A stretch of 64,000 bases of DNA from Chlorobiota bacterium. GTDB lineage: Bacteria > Bacteroidota > Ignavibacteria > OLB7. The notes under the pieces were generated by a model, which saw nothing but the letters and a program-made list of their open reading frames with translations, was not told where the DNA came from and did no database searches. The position numbers and the translations under genes are program-made. Every line of letters starts with the position of its first letter. Positions within the stretch are counted from its first letter, which is position 1. The DNA lies in the NCBI GenBank assembly GCA_016710285.1, contig JADJXR010000001.1:3660501-3724500 (forward strand). Reading direction: 5' to 3'. Positions 26,402 to 34,360 of the stretch are shown in pieces.

Positions 26402-27571
26402 TTACCCCGGTTCCGGCTGAAGAAGCTCGGCTGCGTTGTGGTAGGGAAGTATCCGAATTTCCCCGCGCCGCTCCGTGTTGGGGCCGGCGTAGATCACCGT
26501 TGCCTCGGTGCTTTCGTTTGCGGCAAGTTCTTGCCAGCGTTTCAGCCCGCGCAGCAGGTCGGGGGTGATCGTCGCGGTGGATTTCATCTCAACAGCCCGC
26601 AGCTTCTGGCCATCTTCAATCAAGCAATCAACTTCAAGGCCGTGATGGTCGCGCCAGAAATACGTTTCTACTCGCCGCCCTCTGTTCAGCATCTCTTTCC
26701 ATATCTCGGTCATCACAAGGTTCTCGAATATCGCCCCGCGTGCGTGGTGGCGTTCCAATTGATCGGGGTGCTCAATGCCCAACAACCAGCACGCCAAGCC
26801 GGTATCCAGGAAATAGAGTTTCGGAGATTTTGTCAGCCGTTTGTTGAAGTTTTTATGATACGGCTGAAGCAGCTGAACGATGTACCCCGCTTGCAGAACC
26901 GACATCCACGATTTGGCAGTATTCACCGAAATCCCTGCATCGGTGGCCAGCGATGACAGGTTCAGCAATTGCCCAACCCGCCCGGCGCACAGCCGCACAA
27001 ACCGCTGGAATGTTGATAAATCCCCAATGTTCTTCAGCATCCGAACATCCCGCTCAAGGTAGGTCCCAACGTAGTTGGCGTGGAAGACGCTGGCGGGCAT
27101 TCCCCGCTCAAAAATTCGTGGATACCCGCCAAGCGTGGCGGCTTCCTCAAAGCTCTTTGTGGGATGCCCACCGGCCTGCAGCTCGGCAATGCTTAAGGGA
27201 AGCAGCGTCAGCAAACCAACCCGCCCGGCAAGCGATTGGGTGATGGTTTCCAGCAGTGCAAAATTTTGGGAACCAGTAACGATAAATGATGCGCTCGGGG
27301 AGGTGTCAACAATGGTTTGGATGTAGGAGAGCAACCCCGGGACCCGTTGAATCTCGTCAACAATCATCCCGCCCACTCCCAGAAAACTGCGCGGGTCTTC
27401 CTCGGCATAGGCGCGAACGTCGGGGTCCTCCAACGAACGGTACGGGAGGTTGGGGAACAGCTGGCGAACAAGTGTCGTTTTCCCCGATTGCCGCGGCCCG
27501 GTGACAACCAGCACCGGAAACCATTCGGCAAGCTGCCGGGCGTACCCGGCACTTTGGCGTGGTATGAGCAT
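26402..27571 (-). CDS. AAA ATPase of the AAA_14/DUF4143 family
   Basis: Predicted cytosolic P-loop ATPase of 389 residues. Domains in order: AAA_14 (Walker A GPRQSGKTTLVRQLFP at about 22-37, Walker B-like MIVDEIQRVPGLL, sensor-like FIVTGSQNFALLE), then winged-helix-like and C-terminal DUF4143 (about 165-340), with YLERDVR, FLDTGLACWLLG and FENLVMTEIWKE. The end carries a PD-(D/E)xK-like stretch (YFWRDHHGLEVDCLIEDG, AVEMKST). The family is widespread, accessory and functionally obscure; roles near toxin or mobile loci have been proposed. The start at 27571 immediately follows an intrinsic terminator, and a dispersed-repeat cluster abuts the 3' end. Confidence 0.92.
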   Translation of the reverse strand: MLIPRQSAGYARQLAEWFPVLVVTGPRQSGKTTLVRQLFPNLPYRSLEDPDVRAYAEEDPRSFLGVGGMIVDEIQRVPGLLSYIQTIVDTSPSASFIVTGSQNFALLETITQSLAGRVGLLTLLPLSIAELQAGGHPTKSFEEAATLGGYPRIFERGMPASVFHANYVGTYLERDVRMLKNIGDLSTFQRFVRLCAGRVGQLLNLSSLATDAGISVNTAKSWMSVLQAGYIVQLLQPYHKNFNKRLTKSPKLYFLDTGLACWLLGIEHPDQLERHHARGAIFENLVMTEIWKEMLNRGRRVETYFWRDHHGLEVDCLIEDGQKLRAVEMKSTATITPDLLRGLKRWQELAANESTEATVIYAGPNTERRGEIRILPYHNAAELLQPEPG

Positions 27572-27572
27572 G

Positions 27573-27616
27573 AAAAAAAACTGGACAGATTTGCAGTTCG
27601 ATTGCAAATCTGTCCA
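27573..27616 (-). terminator. intrinsic terminator of the amidase gene, abutting the next start codon
   Basis: Perfect 14-bp stem (27582-27595 with 27603-27616, TGGACAGATTTGCA and its complement) with a 7-nt loop. Read on the minus strand it is followed by eight T (27573-27580), then C and the ATG of the DUF4143 gene at 27571. It ends the transcript of the upstream amidase gene. Confidence 0.88.
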
Positions 27617-27659
27617 AAAAAATCTTCTTGCCAAGCTCCTCCGGCCAAGCAAGGGAAGC

Positions 27660-28883
27660 TCACCGATCCTCAATCACCGATTCGTACTCCATCGCGTACG
27701 CCTTGATCCCTTTGGCAACCGACCGCGCAAGTGCCTGCTGGCCGGTTTTGCTCCCCAGCAGTTCGGCATCGTGTTCGTTGCTTAAGTAGCCAAGCTCAAC
27801 CAGAACCGAAGGCATGGACGCGCCCACCAACACAAGGAACCCCGCTTGATGAACGCCACGATCGGGAAGCAAGTCGGCGGTGCGGACCGATTCGCGAATC
27901 CGCTGGGCAAGCGTCTCGCTGAATCGTGCAAACGCACTTTGCGCCATTGCGGCCATGATCGTGGTCTCGGTGGCCATGCCCGCATATTTTTCTTGGCCAT
28001 ACTCCAGTTTTATCACGCTGTTTTCCCGCTGGGCAACGTTGGCTGCGTCGCCGCTTCTTCCCGGGCGAAGGATGTAGCACTCGAATCCGCTTGCCGGGTG
28101 TGGTTTCTCCGGCATGGAATTGCAGTGGATGGAAACGAACAGCTTCCCGCCAGCACTGTTGGCAATCTGCCCGCGCCGGTGCAGCTCCACAAAGGTGTCA
28201 TCGTCGCGGGTCAGGACCACCTTCACTCCTGGCATCAGTTTCTTCAGTTCGTCCCGAATTTTTTTGCTGGTGGCCAGGGTTACGTCCTTCTCCTTTACTC
28301 CGCCAATTCCCAACGCGCCCGGGTCCTTTCCGCCGTGGCCGGGGTCAATGATGATGGTGTTCAATGCCCAGCGTTTGCGGGTGCTGGCGTTGCCCGTTGT
28401 GGCGGATTGGGCAGAAGGCTCCTCGCTGCTTTTTGTGCTTTGGGTTTCTGATTTCTTCGGTGTTGCCAAGGCTATCCCACCGGTTGCCGAAGAAGGGGGG
28501 TGAAGCACCACGATCACCACCGTAGTTGAGTCCCGTTTGGCCACGTTCATGCTGGCAACGGGGCGGGCAAAGGTGATGTTCGCCACCAGCACGTCGGTTC
28601 GCTCGATGTGGGCGTGGATTGAGCGAACGCCGGGCCGAACAACCCCCGAGTTCAACGCCTTCTGCTCGGCCCGAACGGATTGCATCCGAATCTGCGCCAC
28701 GCCGTTCCCCTTTGGCTCCACCACCACCGTTTTCACCTTCCCGGTAAACAGGAAGGTGATCATCGCTTTGGAATCGGAAGGGTGGACGGTGATGTCCCGA
28801 AGCTGCGGCGTGGCCGATTGCGCCGCCGCAGCAACGGGGGAAACAACAAGCAGAAGAAGAGCGATCCAAAGAGTTGGCATCAT
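27660..28883 (-). CDS. amiC: N-acetylmuramoyl-L-alanine amidase (AMIN plus Amidase_3)
   Basis: Periplasmic zinc amidase that cleaves the amide bond between N-acetylmuramic acid and the stem peptide, used in septal splitting; 407 residues. A signal peptide (about 1-22, ending AAAQ) is followed by an AMIN-like domain (about 27-125), a Ser/Thr-rich linker, then Amidase_3 (about 172-400). Zinc site: IDPGHGGKDPGA (His), GVKEKDVTL (Glu), FVSIHCNS (His). The catalytic Glu lies in VLVELGYLSN. An insertion (PHPASGFECYILRP and following ~40 residues) fits Bacteroidota AmiC-type enzymes, where a helix occludes the site. It ends at the terminator before the DUF4143 gene. Confidence 0.93.
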   Translation of the reverse strand: MMPTLWIALLLLVVSPVAAAAQSATPQLRDITVHPSDSKAMITFLFTGKVKTVVVEPKGNGVAQIRMQSVRAEQKALNSGVVRPGVRSIHAHIERTDVLVANITFARPVASMNVAKRDSTTVVIVVLHPPSSATGGIALATPKKSETQSTKSSEEPSAQSATTGNASTRKRWALNTIIIDPGHGGKDPGALGIGGVKEKDVTLATSKKIRDELKKLMPGVKVVLTRDDDTFVELHRRGQIANSAGGKLFVSIHCNSMPEKPHPASGFECYILRPGRSGDAANVAQRENSVIKLEYGQEKYAGMATETTIMAAMAQSAFARFSETLAQRIRESVRTADLLPDRGVHQAGFLVLVGASMPSVLVELGYLSNEHDAELLGSKTGQQALARSVAKGIKAYAMEYESVIEDR

Positions 28884-28910
28884 GCGCCGCAGGGTGGGGT
28901 GGGGGCTGGG

Positions 28911-29408
28911 TTACCGGTAGTTCACAAACTGAAGGGGGATTGGCAGATCGGCGTTGCGCAAGGCTTGGATCACCGTTTGCAGGTCATCCTTCGATTTGCT
29001 GGTGACCCGCACTTGCTCATCCTGAATCTGCGCTTGGGCCTTTGCGCCGCTCTCCTTTATCAGCTTGGTCACCTGTTTTGCGTTTTCTTTATCAATGCCG
29101 GAGACCAGGGAGATTTTCTGGCGTGCGGACCCGCGCGAGCCTTGCTCGATTTCGCCATACTTCAAGGCTTTCAGGGCAATGCCGCGCTTCACCAGCTTGG
29201 ACTCGACGATGTCCACCAGCTGCTTCAGTTGGAACTCGGCGCCGGCCTCAAGCTGGATTGTTTTCTCCTTGCGGTCAAGCTCGACGGTGGCGTTGGCCCC
29301 TTTGAAGTCGTAGCGTTGGGCAACTTCTTTTTGGGTTTGATTGATAGCGTTATCGGCCTCCTGAAGATCAACTTCCGAGACGATATCGAACGAGAAGGTA
29401 GAAGCCAT
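28911..29408 (-). CDS. yajQ: YajQ family nucleotide-binding protein
   Basis: Cytosolic protein of 165 residues, UPF0234/YajQ family; some homologues bind cyclic di-GMP and act with transcription factors. Two ferredoxin-like halves are evident: MASTFSFDIVSEVDLQEADN, NQTQKEVAQRYDFKG, then GIALKALKYGEIEQGSRGSA, RQKISLVSGIDKENAKQVTK, SGAKAQAQIQDEQVRVTSKS and the C-terminal LPIPLQFVNYR, all strong family signatures. The start at 29408 is canonical. The amidase gene follows 27 bp later on the same strand, so the two may be cotranscribed. Whether this member binds cyclic di-GMP is unknown. Confidence 0.96.
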   Translation of the reverse strand: MASTFSFDIVSEVDLQEADNAINQTQKEVAQRYDFKGANATVELDRKEKTIQLEAGAEFQLKQLVDIVESKLVKRGIALKALKYGEIEQGSRGSARQKISLVSGIDKENAKQVTKLIKESGAKAQAQIQDEQVRVTSKSKDDLQTVIQALRNADLPIPLQFVNYR

Positions 29409-29654
29409 GGGCAGGAATTTGGTTGTTGAAGCCAGTGATGTTGAAAATTTCCGCACGAAAATAACCAATCATTGCCTATGACCCGTTGCTCACGTCCAAG
29501 AGTTTCTTCAGATTGCGCCCACGTTCTTTCCGCCTACCGATGTACCGCCCGTAGGCCCCGGCATAGTGGCCACATTTGGGGCAATCATGGGGCGCTACCT
29601 CAATCTCAACCGTCGTCCAACCAATACCGTTCAACATATCAGGAAGCAATCATC

Positions 29655-30668
29655 ATGGAAACAGTCGCCGTACTTTTTGGCATGGAGCAGACGTTCCCGC
29701 CGGCATTAGTGGAAGCCATCAACCGTCGCGGGGGCGATGTCCGCGCAGAGTTTGTGCAGGTTGGTGGGGTGACGCTGGAGGAGATCAGCCAATACACAGT
29801 GATTATTGACCGAATCTCGCAGGATATACCGTTCTACCGCTCGATGCTGAAGAACGCCGTGCTGAATGGAACCCGCGTTATCAACAACCCATTCTGGTGG
29901 ACCGCCGACGACAAGTTTTTCAACTACGCCCTGGCAAAGAAGTTGGGGGTTGCCGTCCCCAAAACGGTGTTGCTTCCCCACAAGCAGCATCCGCCAAACA
30001 CCACCGGCCAATCCATGCGGAACCTGATCTACCCGCTGAATTGGGAGGAGATTTTCAACTACGTTGGGTTCCCTTCATGGCTGAAGCCGTTCGATGGCGG
30101 CGGGTGGCGGCACGTCTATAAGGTCAACTCCATTGATGAGTTCTTCAACGCCTACAACCAAACCGGGCAGTTGTGCATGACCTTGCAGGAAGGGATTGAG
30201 TTCGAGGAATACTACCGCTGCTACTGTGTTGGGCGGCAGTATGTTCACATCATGCCGTACGAGCCGCGCAACCCGCATCATCTTCGCTATGTTGCGCCGT
30301 TCGCGCCATCGCCCGAGATGCACGCCCGCTTGACCGGGGACTGCATCAAGCTGTGCGACGCGCTTGGCTACGACATCAACACCGTGGAGTTTGCCGTCCG
30401 CGACGGAATCCCCTACGCCATTGATTTTATGAACCCCGCGCCCGATGCCGAGGCAACGTCGGTGGGGGATGAAAACTTCCAATGGTTTGTGGAGACCGTG
30501 GCAACCTACGCCATTAACCAGGCACTGAAAGGGCGCGCAACGCCCGATGAATATCGCTGGAGCCGTTTCCTGTTTGGGCAAACCGAGACGGTGGCCGCGC
30601 CCGCGGCTGCGCCCGCTTCCGCAGCAAAAAAGCCAGCCCGCCCAGCAAAGAAAAGCACGAAGAAGTAA
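29655..30668 (+). CDS. ATP-grasp-like protein of unknown substrate
   Basis: Cytosolic protein of 337 residues that looks like an ATP-grasp ligase. VAVLFGMEQTFPPALVEAIN suggests an N-terminal Rossmann-like part. FNYALAKKLGVAVPKTVLLP is the typical entrance to the ATP-grasp core, FPSWLKPFDGGGWRHVYKV matches the phosphate-binding Lys-P-x-x-G-G loop, and GYDINTVEFAVRDGIPYAIDF with NPAPDA carries late metal-binding acidic and Asn residues. The C-terminus is an Ala/Lys/Pro-rich tail (AAAPASAAKKPARPAKKS). A YbdK-type carboxylate-amine ligase follows after 29 bp, suggesting the pair makes a peptide-like amide. The start at 29655 is chosen at METVAVLF. Confidence 0.75.
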   Translation: METVAVLFGMEQTFPPALVEAINRRGGDVRAEFVQVGGVTLEEISQYTVIIDRISQDIPFYRSMLKNAVLNGTRVINNPFWWTADDKFFNYALAKKLGVAVPKTVLLPHKQHPPNTTGQSMRNLIYPLNWEEIFNYVGFPSWLKPFDGGGWRHVYKVNSIDEFFNAYNQTGQLCMTLQEGIEFEEYYRCYCVGRQYVHIMPYEPRNPHHLRYVAPFAPSPEMHARLTGDCIKLCDALGYDINTVEFAVRDGIPYAIDFMNPAPDAEATSVGDENFQWFVETVATYAINQALKGRATPDEYRWSRFLFGQTETVAAPAAAPASAAKKPARPAKKSTKK

Positions 30669-30697
30669 CCCACTTTTGAACATACGGACGACAACGC

Positions 30698-31951
30698 ATG
30701 GAAGGCTACGTCCAAGACACCTACACGGATACCGATCCCTACCAAAAACCGAGCTTCACGCTTGGTGTGGAAGAGGAGTACATGGTGATCCATCCCGAAA
30801 CACGGGAGCTGCAATCGCACCTTCAGTTCGAGCTTCTTTCCAAAGGGAAGGCCGTGCTGGAGGAGCAAGTGAAACCGGAGATGCATGGGTCAATGCTGGA
30901 GATTGGGACCAACATCTGCAAGAATTCGCAGGAGTTGTTCACCCAGCTGCGAAGCATCCGCTCAATCGTTCGCAACCTGACCGCCGCAAACGGGCTGAAG
31001 ATTGGCGCGGCAAGCACCCACCCAACCTCACACTGGGCGCAACAGGAGATCTACCCCGACGACCGCTACCGGTTGTTGGTGGAAGATATGCAGGTGCTGG
31101 CGCGCTCGCTGCTGATTTTTGGGATGCACATCCATATCGGAATCGAGAACCGCGAGACGCAGATCAAGGTAATGAACGAGATGCGGTATTTCCTGCCGCA
31201 TATCCTTGCCCTGACCACCAACTCCCCGTTCTGGACCGGAATCGAGACTGGCTTGAAGAGTTACCGCTCGAAAGTCTTCGAGCGGTTCCCACGCACCGGA
31301 ATCCCCGACCCGTTCCAGAGCTGGGGGGAGTATGAGAACTTCTGCAAGCTGCTGGTGAAAACCGGGTGCATTGATAACCCAAAACGGATATGGTGGGATA
31401 TCCGCCCACATCCGAATTTCCCAACGCTCGAGGTTCGCATCTGCGACCTTCCGATGACCATTCGGGAGACCACGGCAATCGCCGCCTTAATCCAAGCCAT
31501 TGCGGCCAAGCTGTTCGCGCTCTACCGGAAAAATCTTTCCTTCCGTGTGTATAGCCGTGCGCTGATCATGGAAAACAAATGGCGTGCGGTCCGCTACGGC
31601 CTTGATGGCAAGCTGATTGACTTCGGCAGGCAGAAGGAGAAGCAGACCCGGGACTTGATTCGCGAGCTGCTGAACTTTGTGGATGATGTTGTTGACGATC
31701 TTGGCTCGCGCGAGCAGATTGAGTATATCTACGACATCCTTGACAACGGAACCGGAGCCGCCCGCCAGCTGAAGGTCTGGAACGAGAATGGCCAGGACCA
31801 CCGCGCAGTGGTGGATTACATCATCCAGCAAACGGAGCTTGACCTGCTTCCGGTGGATGACCCCTCGCTTCCGGTTCCTAACCCTCCCAGCGCAAGCACC
31901 ATTGCCGAGCGGGAAAGCAGCCATTTCAAAGCAGAGGATGCAATTCCTTGA
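30698..31951 (+). CDS. carboxylate-amine ligase, YbdK/GCS2 family
   Basis: Member of the glutamate-cysteine ligase family 2, 417 residues, cytosolic. It would join an amine to a carboxylate with ATP, as gamma-glutamyl ligases do. Signatures: FTLGVEEEYMVIHPETREL near the start (metal-binding glutamates), MLEIGTNICKNSQEL, FGMHIHIGIENRE (conserved HxH), WWDIRPHPNFPTLEVRICDL (conserved Arg/Glu and Asp) and the C-terminal AARQLKVWNENG. Substrates are unknown; E. coli YbdK has only weak gamma-glutamylcysteine activity. Adjacency to an ATP-grasp gene recurs in amidoligase clusters, so the two likely act in one pathway. A terminator follows. Confidence 0.9.
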   Translation: MEGYVQDTYTDTDPYQKPSFTLGVEEEYMVIHPETRELQSHLQFELLSKGKAVLEEQVKPEMHGSMLEIGTNICKNSQELFTQLRSIRSIVRNLTAANGLKIGAASTHPTSHWAQQEIYPDDRYRLLVEDMQVLARSLLIFGMHIHIGIENRETQIKVMNEMRYFLPHILALTTNSPFWTGIETGLKSYRSKVFERFPRTGIPDPFQSWGEYENFCKLLVKTGCIDNPKRIWWDIRPHPNFPTLEVRICDLPMTIRETTAIAALIQAIAAKLFALYRKNLSFRVYSRALIMENKWRAVRYGLDGKLIDFGRQKEKQTRDLIRELLNFVDDVVDDLGSREQIEYIYDILDNGTGAARQLKVWNENGQDHRAVVDYIIQQTELDLLPVDDPSLPVPNPPSASTIAERESSHFKAEDAIP

Positions 31952-31969
31952 TGGAGTTTGATAAAAGAG

Positions 31970-31999
31970 AAACCGCCCCGATACGCCGGGGCGGTTTGT
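31970..31999 (+). terminator. intrinsic terminator-like hairpin after the YbdK-type gene
   Basis: Perfect 11-bp stem (31970-31980 with 31987-31997, AAACCGCCCCG and its complement), 6-nt loop, ending in TTTGTG. It separates the ATP-grasp/YbdK pair from floA. The T-run is short but the stem is strong. Confidence 0.72.
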
Positions 32000-32054
32000 G
32001 CGCAGGATAGCAGCGGTTGCAATCACACAATCACAACAAACAAGGCAAACAAGT

Positions 32055-33059
32055 ATGGACGGCATGGCAGCACTAATTCCGATCATCATCGTGGTTGGGG
32101 GAATCATCTTGATCATGATGTTCCTCTATTTCATTCCAGTGGGGTTGTTCATGACCGCCCTGTTTGCTGGGGTTCGCGTTGGATTGTTCCAGCTGTTTGG
32201 AATGCGCATCCGCAAGGTTCCGCCAGCGGTGATCGTGAACTCGATGATTACTGCCCACAAGGCAGGTATCCCAACAACAACGGACAAGTTGGAATCGCAC
32301 TTCCTTGCCGGCGGGAATGTGCAGAAAGTGGTTGCCGCCCTTATCAGTGCCGACAAAGCGGGGATTCACCTAAGCTGGGAAAAAGCCACCGCGATTGACC
32401 TTGCCGGGCGCGACGTGCTGGAAGCGGTGAAAATCTCCGTCAACCCAAAAGTGATTGAAACGCCGCCGGTGTCGGCAATGGCACGCAACGGAATTCAGGT
32501 CCGTGCGGTGGCAAAAGTGACGGTTCGCGCAAACCTGGACCGCTTTGTTGGCGGCGCGGGCGAAAACACCGTGATTGCTCGCGTTGGCGAAGGGATCGTC
32601 ACCACCATCGGCTCTAGCGATACCCACAGCTTGGTGCTGGAAAACCCCGACCGGATATCCAGAACAGTGCTGGAAAAAGGCTTGGATGCCGGAACCGCCT
32701 TCGAAATCCTTTCGATTGACATTGCCGACGTTGATGTTGGCGAAAACGTTGGCGCAAAACTTGCCTCGGACCAAGCCCAGGCCGACCTGAACGTGGCTCG
32801 CGCAAAAGCCGAGGAACGTCGTGCCGCCGCCGTTGCGGTGGAGCAGGAGATGAAAGCACGTGTTCACGAAATGCGCGCAAAAGTGGTGGAAGCCGAAGCG
32901 CAAGTGCCGCTGGCAATGGCCGAAGCCCTGCGCGAAGGGAACATTGGCGCGCTCGATTATTACAACCTAAAAAACGTCCAAGCCGACACCGCCATGCGGG
33001 AGACAATCGCCGGAACCAGCAGCAAATCGGAGCAGGGGAGTAAGGACTCGCTGGCGTAA
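32055..33059 (+). CDS. floA: flotillin-like protein FloA
   Basis: Membrane microdomain scaffold protein of 334 residues, the FloA (YqfA) type and the usual length. A hydrophobic N-terminus (about 7-50, LIPIIIVVGGIILIMMFLYF) is followed by family-specific MRIRKVPPAVIVNSMITAHK, GIPTTTDKLESHFLAGGNV, IHLSWEKATAIDLAGRDVLE, SVNPKVIETPPVSAMARNGI and AKVTVRANLDRFVGGAGENT. Then comes an Ala/Glu-rich coiled coil (AKAEERRAAAVAVEQEM). Unlike many FloA loci, no NfeD gene adjoins; the NfeD pair in this window is near the other flotillin. The start at 32055 is followed by a second in-frame Met at 32064. Confidence 0.95.
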   Translation: MDGMAALIPIIIVVGGIILIMMFLYFIPVGLFMTALFAGVRVGLFQLFGMRIRKVPPAVIVNSMITAHKAGIPTTTDKLESHFLAGGNVQKVVAALISADKAGIHLSWEKATAIDLAGRDVLEAVKISVNPKVIETPPVSAMARNGIQVRAVAKVTVRANLDRFVGGAGENTVIARVGEGIVTTIGSSDTHSLVLENPDRISRTVLEKGLDAGTAFEILSIDIADVDVGENVGAKLASDQAQADLNVARAKAEERRAAAVAVEQEMKARVHEMRAKVVEAEAQVPLAMAEALREGNIGALDYYNLKNVQADTAMRETIAGTSSKSEQGSKDSLA

Positions 33060-33087
33060 ATAGGATAATGTTGAAGATAATTCAATC

Positions 33088-33120
33088 GGGGGCGGGAAAA
33101 ATCCCGTCCCCGTAGTTTTT
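33088..33120 (+). terminator. intrinsic terminator of floA
   Basis: 10-bp stem with one G-U pair (33088-33097 with 33102-33111, GGGGGCGGGA and TCCCGTCCCC), AAAA loop, followed by GTAGTTTTTCTT. Good rho-independent form, about 30 bp past the floA stop. Confidence 0.85.
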
Positions 33121-33226
33121 CTTCTGTGCTTTTTCTGAAACACATAACCGCCTCCCAATAAATGTAGTATCAGCGAAATTGTACAGGCTCGAAAATCCCG
33201 TATGATTTCCATCAATGCCAATAACA

Positions 33227-34297
33227 ATGAAAGCTTTAATCACTGCCGGAGGGCGCGGAACCCGGTTGCGCCCAATCACCCACACGCAGAACAAGCACCT
33301 TATTCCAATTGCTAATAAGCCAATATTGCAATATGCGCTTGATGCCGTGAAGCAAGCGGGAATAACCGAAATTGGAATTGTTGTTGGCGTAGATAATGGC
33401 CACGAAGTGGAACGCGCATTTGGCGATGGAAGCCAACAGGGGGTGGCGATTACCTACATTTGGCAGGAAGCTCCATTGGGGTTAGCGCACGTTGTGAAAA
33501 TCTCGCAGGAATTTATTGGCGATGATTCGTTTGTGTTTTATTTGGGCGATAACATTGTTGTTGGCGGAATAGAACGCTTTGTGGAGCAATTCCAGCAAGG
33601 GGAAACGGATTGCTTGCTAACCCTTGCACGCGTCCGCGACCCCGAACGGTTTGGCGTGCCAGAGTTCGATAATCAGGGGGAAATTATCGGCGTGGCGGAA
33701 AAACCAGCCGCTCCAAAAAGCCCGTTTGCTGTCAGCGGAATCTATTTCTACAACTCCTCCATTTTTGCGGCAGTGAACGCAATCCAGCCAAGCAGCCGTG
33801 GTGAATTGGAGATCAGCGACGCGCACGATTATTTGCTGAAACATGGATACCGCGTTGGCCACAGCGAAATCACCGGATGGTGGAAAGATACCGGAATGCC
33901 AAGCGATCTGTTGGAAGCAAACCGCCTTGTGCTGAGTAAAATTGAGGAGAGCATTGAAGGCAAAATTGATCCGTCCAGTGATATTGCCGGAGCAGTAATT
34001 ATTGAAGAAGGTGCCGAAATTATAAACAGCCGCGTTCGCGGACCGGCAATTATTGGGCGCGGCACAAAAATTATGGATAGCTACGTTGGCCCGTACAGTG
34101 CCATCGGAAATTCTTGCGAGCTTGAGGGCTGCGAAGTCGAATATTCAATTTTAATGGATCGCGTCCGCTTGAACAACGTTGGGGTGCGCGTGGAAGGAAG
34201 CATTTTAGCCAACGATGTGGAAATTGTTCGCGCCGCCGGCAAACCACGCGTGCAGCGGTTTATGCTGGGGGAGCAAAGCCGAATCGAGCTGGTGTGA
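33227..34297 (+). CDS. rmlA: glucose-1-phosphate thymidylyltransferase, long form
   Basis: Nucleotidyltransferase of 356 residues forming an NDP-sugar, probably dTDP-glucose for deoxysugar synthesis. The N-terminal Rossmann-like domain begins MKALITAGGRGTRLRPITHT, with NKHLIPIANKPIL following, and includes YLGDNIVVGG (metal-binding Asp) and GWWKDTGMPSDLLEAN. Residues about 245-356 form a left-handed beta-helix-like tail (hexapeptide-like IINSRVRGPAIIGRGTKI, DSYVGPYSAIGNSC). This long form, about 353 residues, is distinct from the short RmlA with C-terminal helices. Start at 33227 is preferred over 33215. No rmlBCD genes adjoin, so the sugar made is uncertain. Confidence 0.88.
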   Translation: MKALITAGGRGTRLRPITHTQNKHLIPIANKPILQYALDAVKQAGITEIGIVVGVDNGHEVERAFGDGSQQGVAITYIWQEAPLGLAHVVKISQEFIGDDSFVFYLGDNIVVGGIERFVEQFQQGETDCLLTLARVRDPERFGVPEFDNQGEIIGVAEKPAAPKSPFAVSGIYFYNSSIFAAVNAIQPSSRGELEISDAHDYLLKHGYRVGHSEITGWWKDTGMPSDLLEANRLVLSKIEESIEGKIDPSSDIAGAVIIEEGAEIINSRVRGPAIIGRGTKIMDSYVGPYSAIGNSCELEGCEVEYSILMDRVRLNNVGVRVEGSILANDVEIVRAAGKPRVQRFMLGEQSRIELV

Positions 34298-34360
34298 CAG
34301 CGAAAAAAATCCGAATTCCCATAGCAGTCTTGCTCCATCAATCTTGCTAACAGCCAAATC

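Noticed and set aside
26402..27571. DUF4143 ATPase as an insertion-sequence helper
   Set aside because: No DDE transposase, terminal inverted repeat or target duplication flanks it.
29655..33059. Single operon of ATP-grasp, YbdK and floA
   Set aside because: A strong hairpin at 31970-31997 separates the pair from floA, so a common pathway is not supported.
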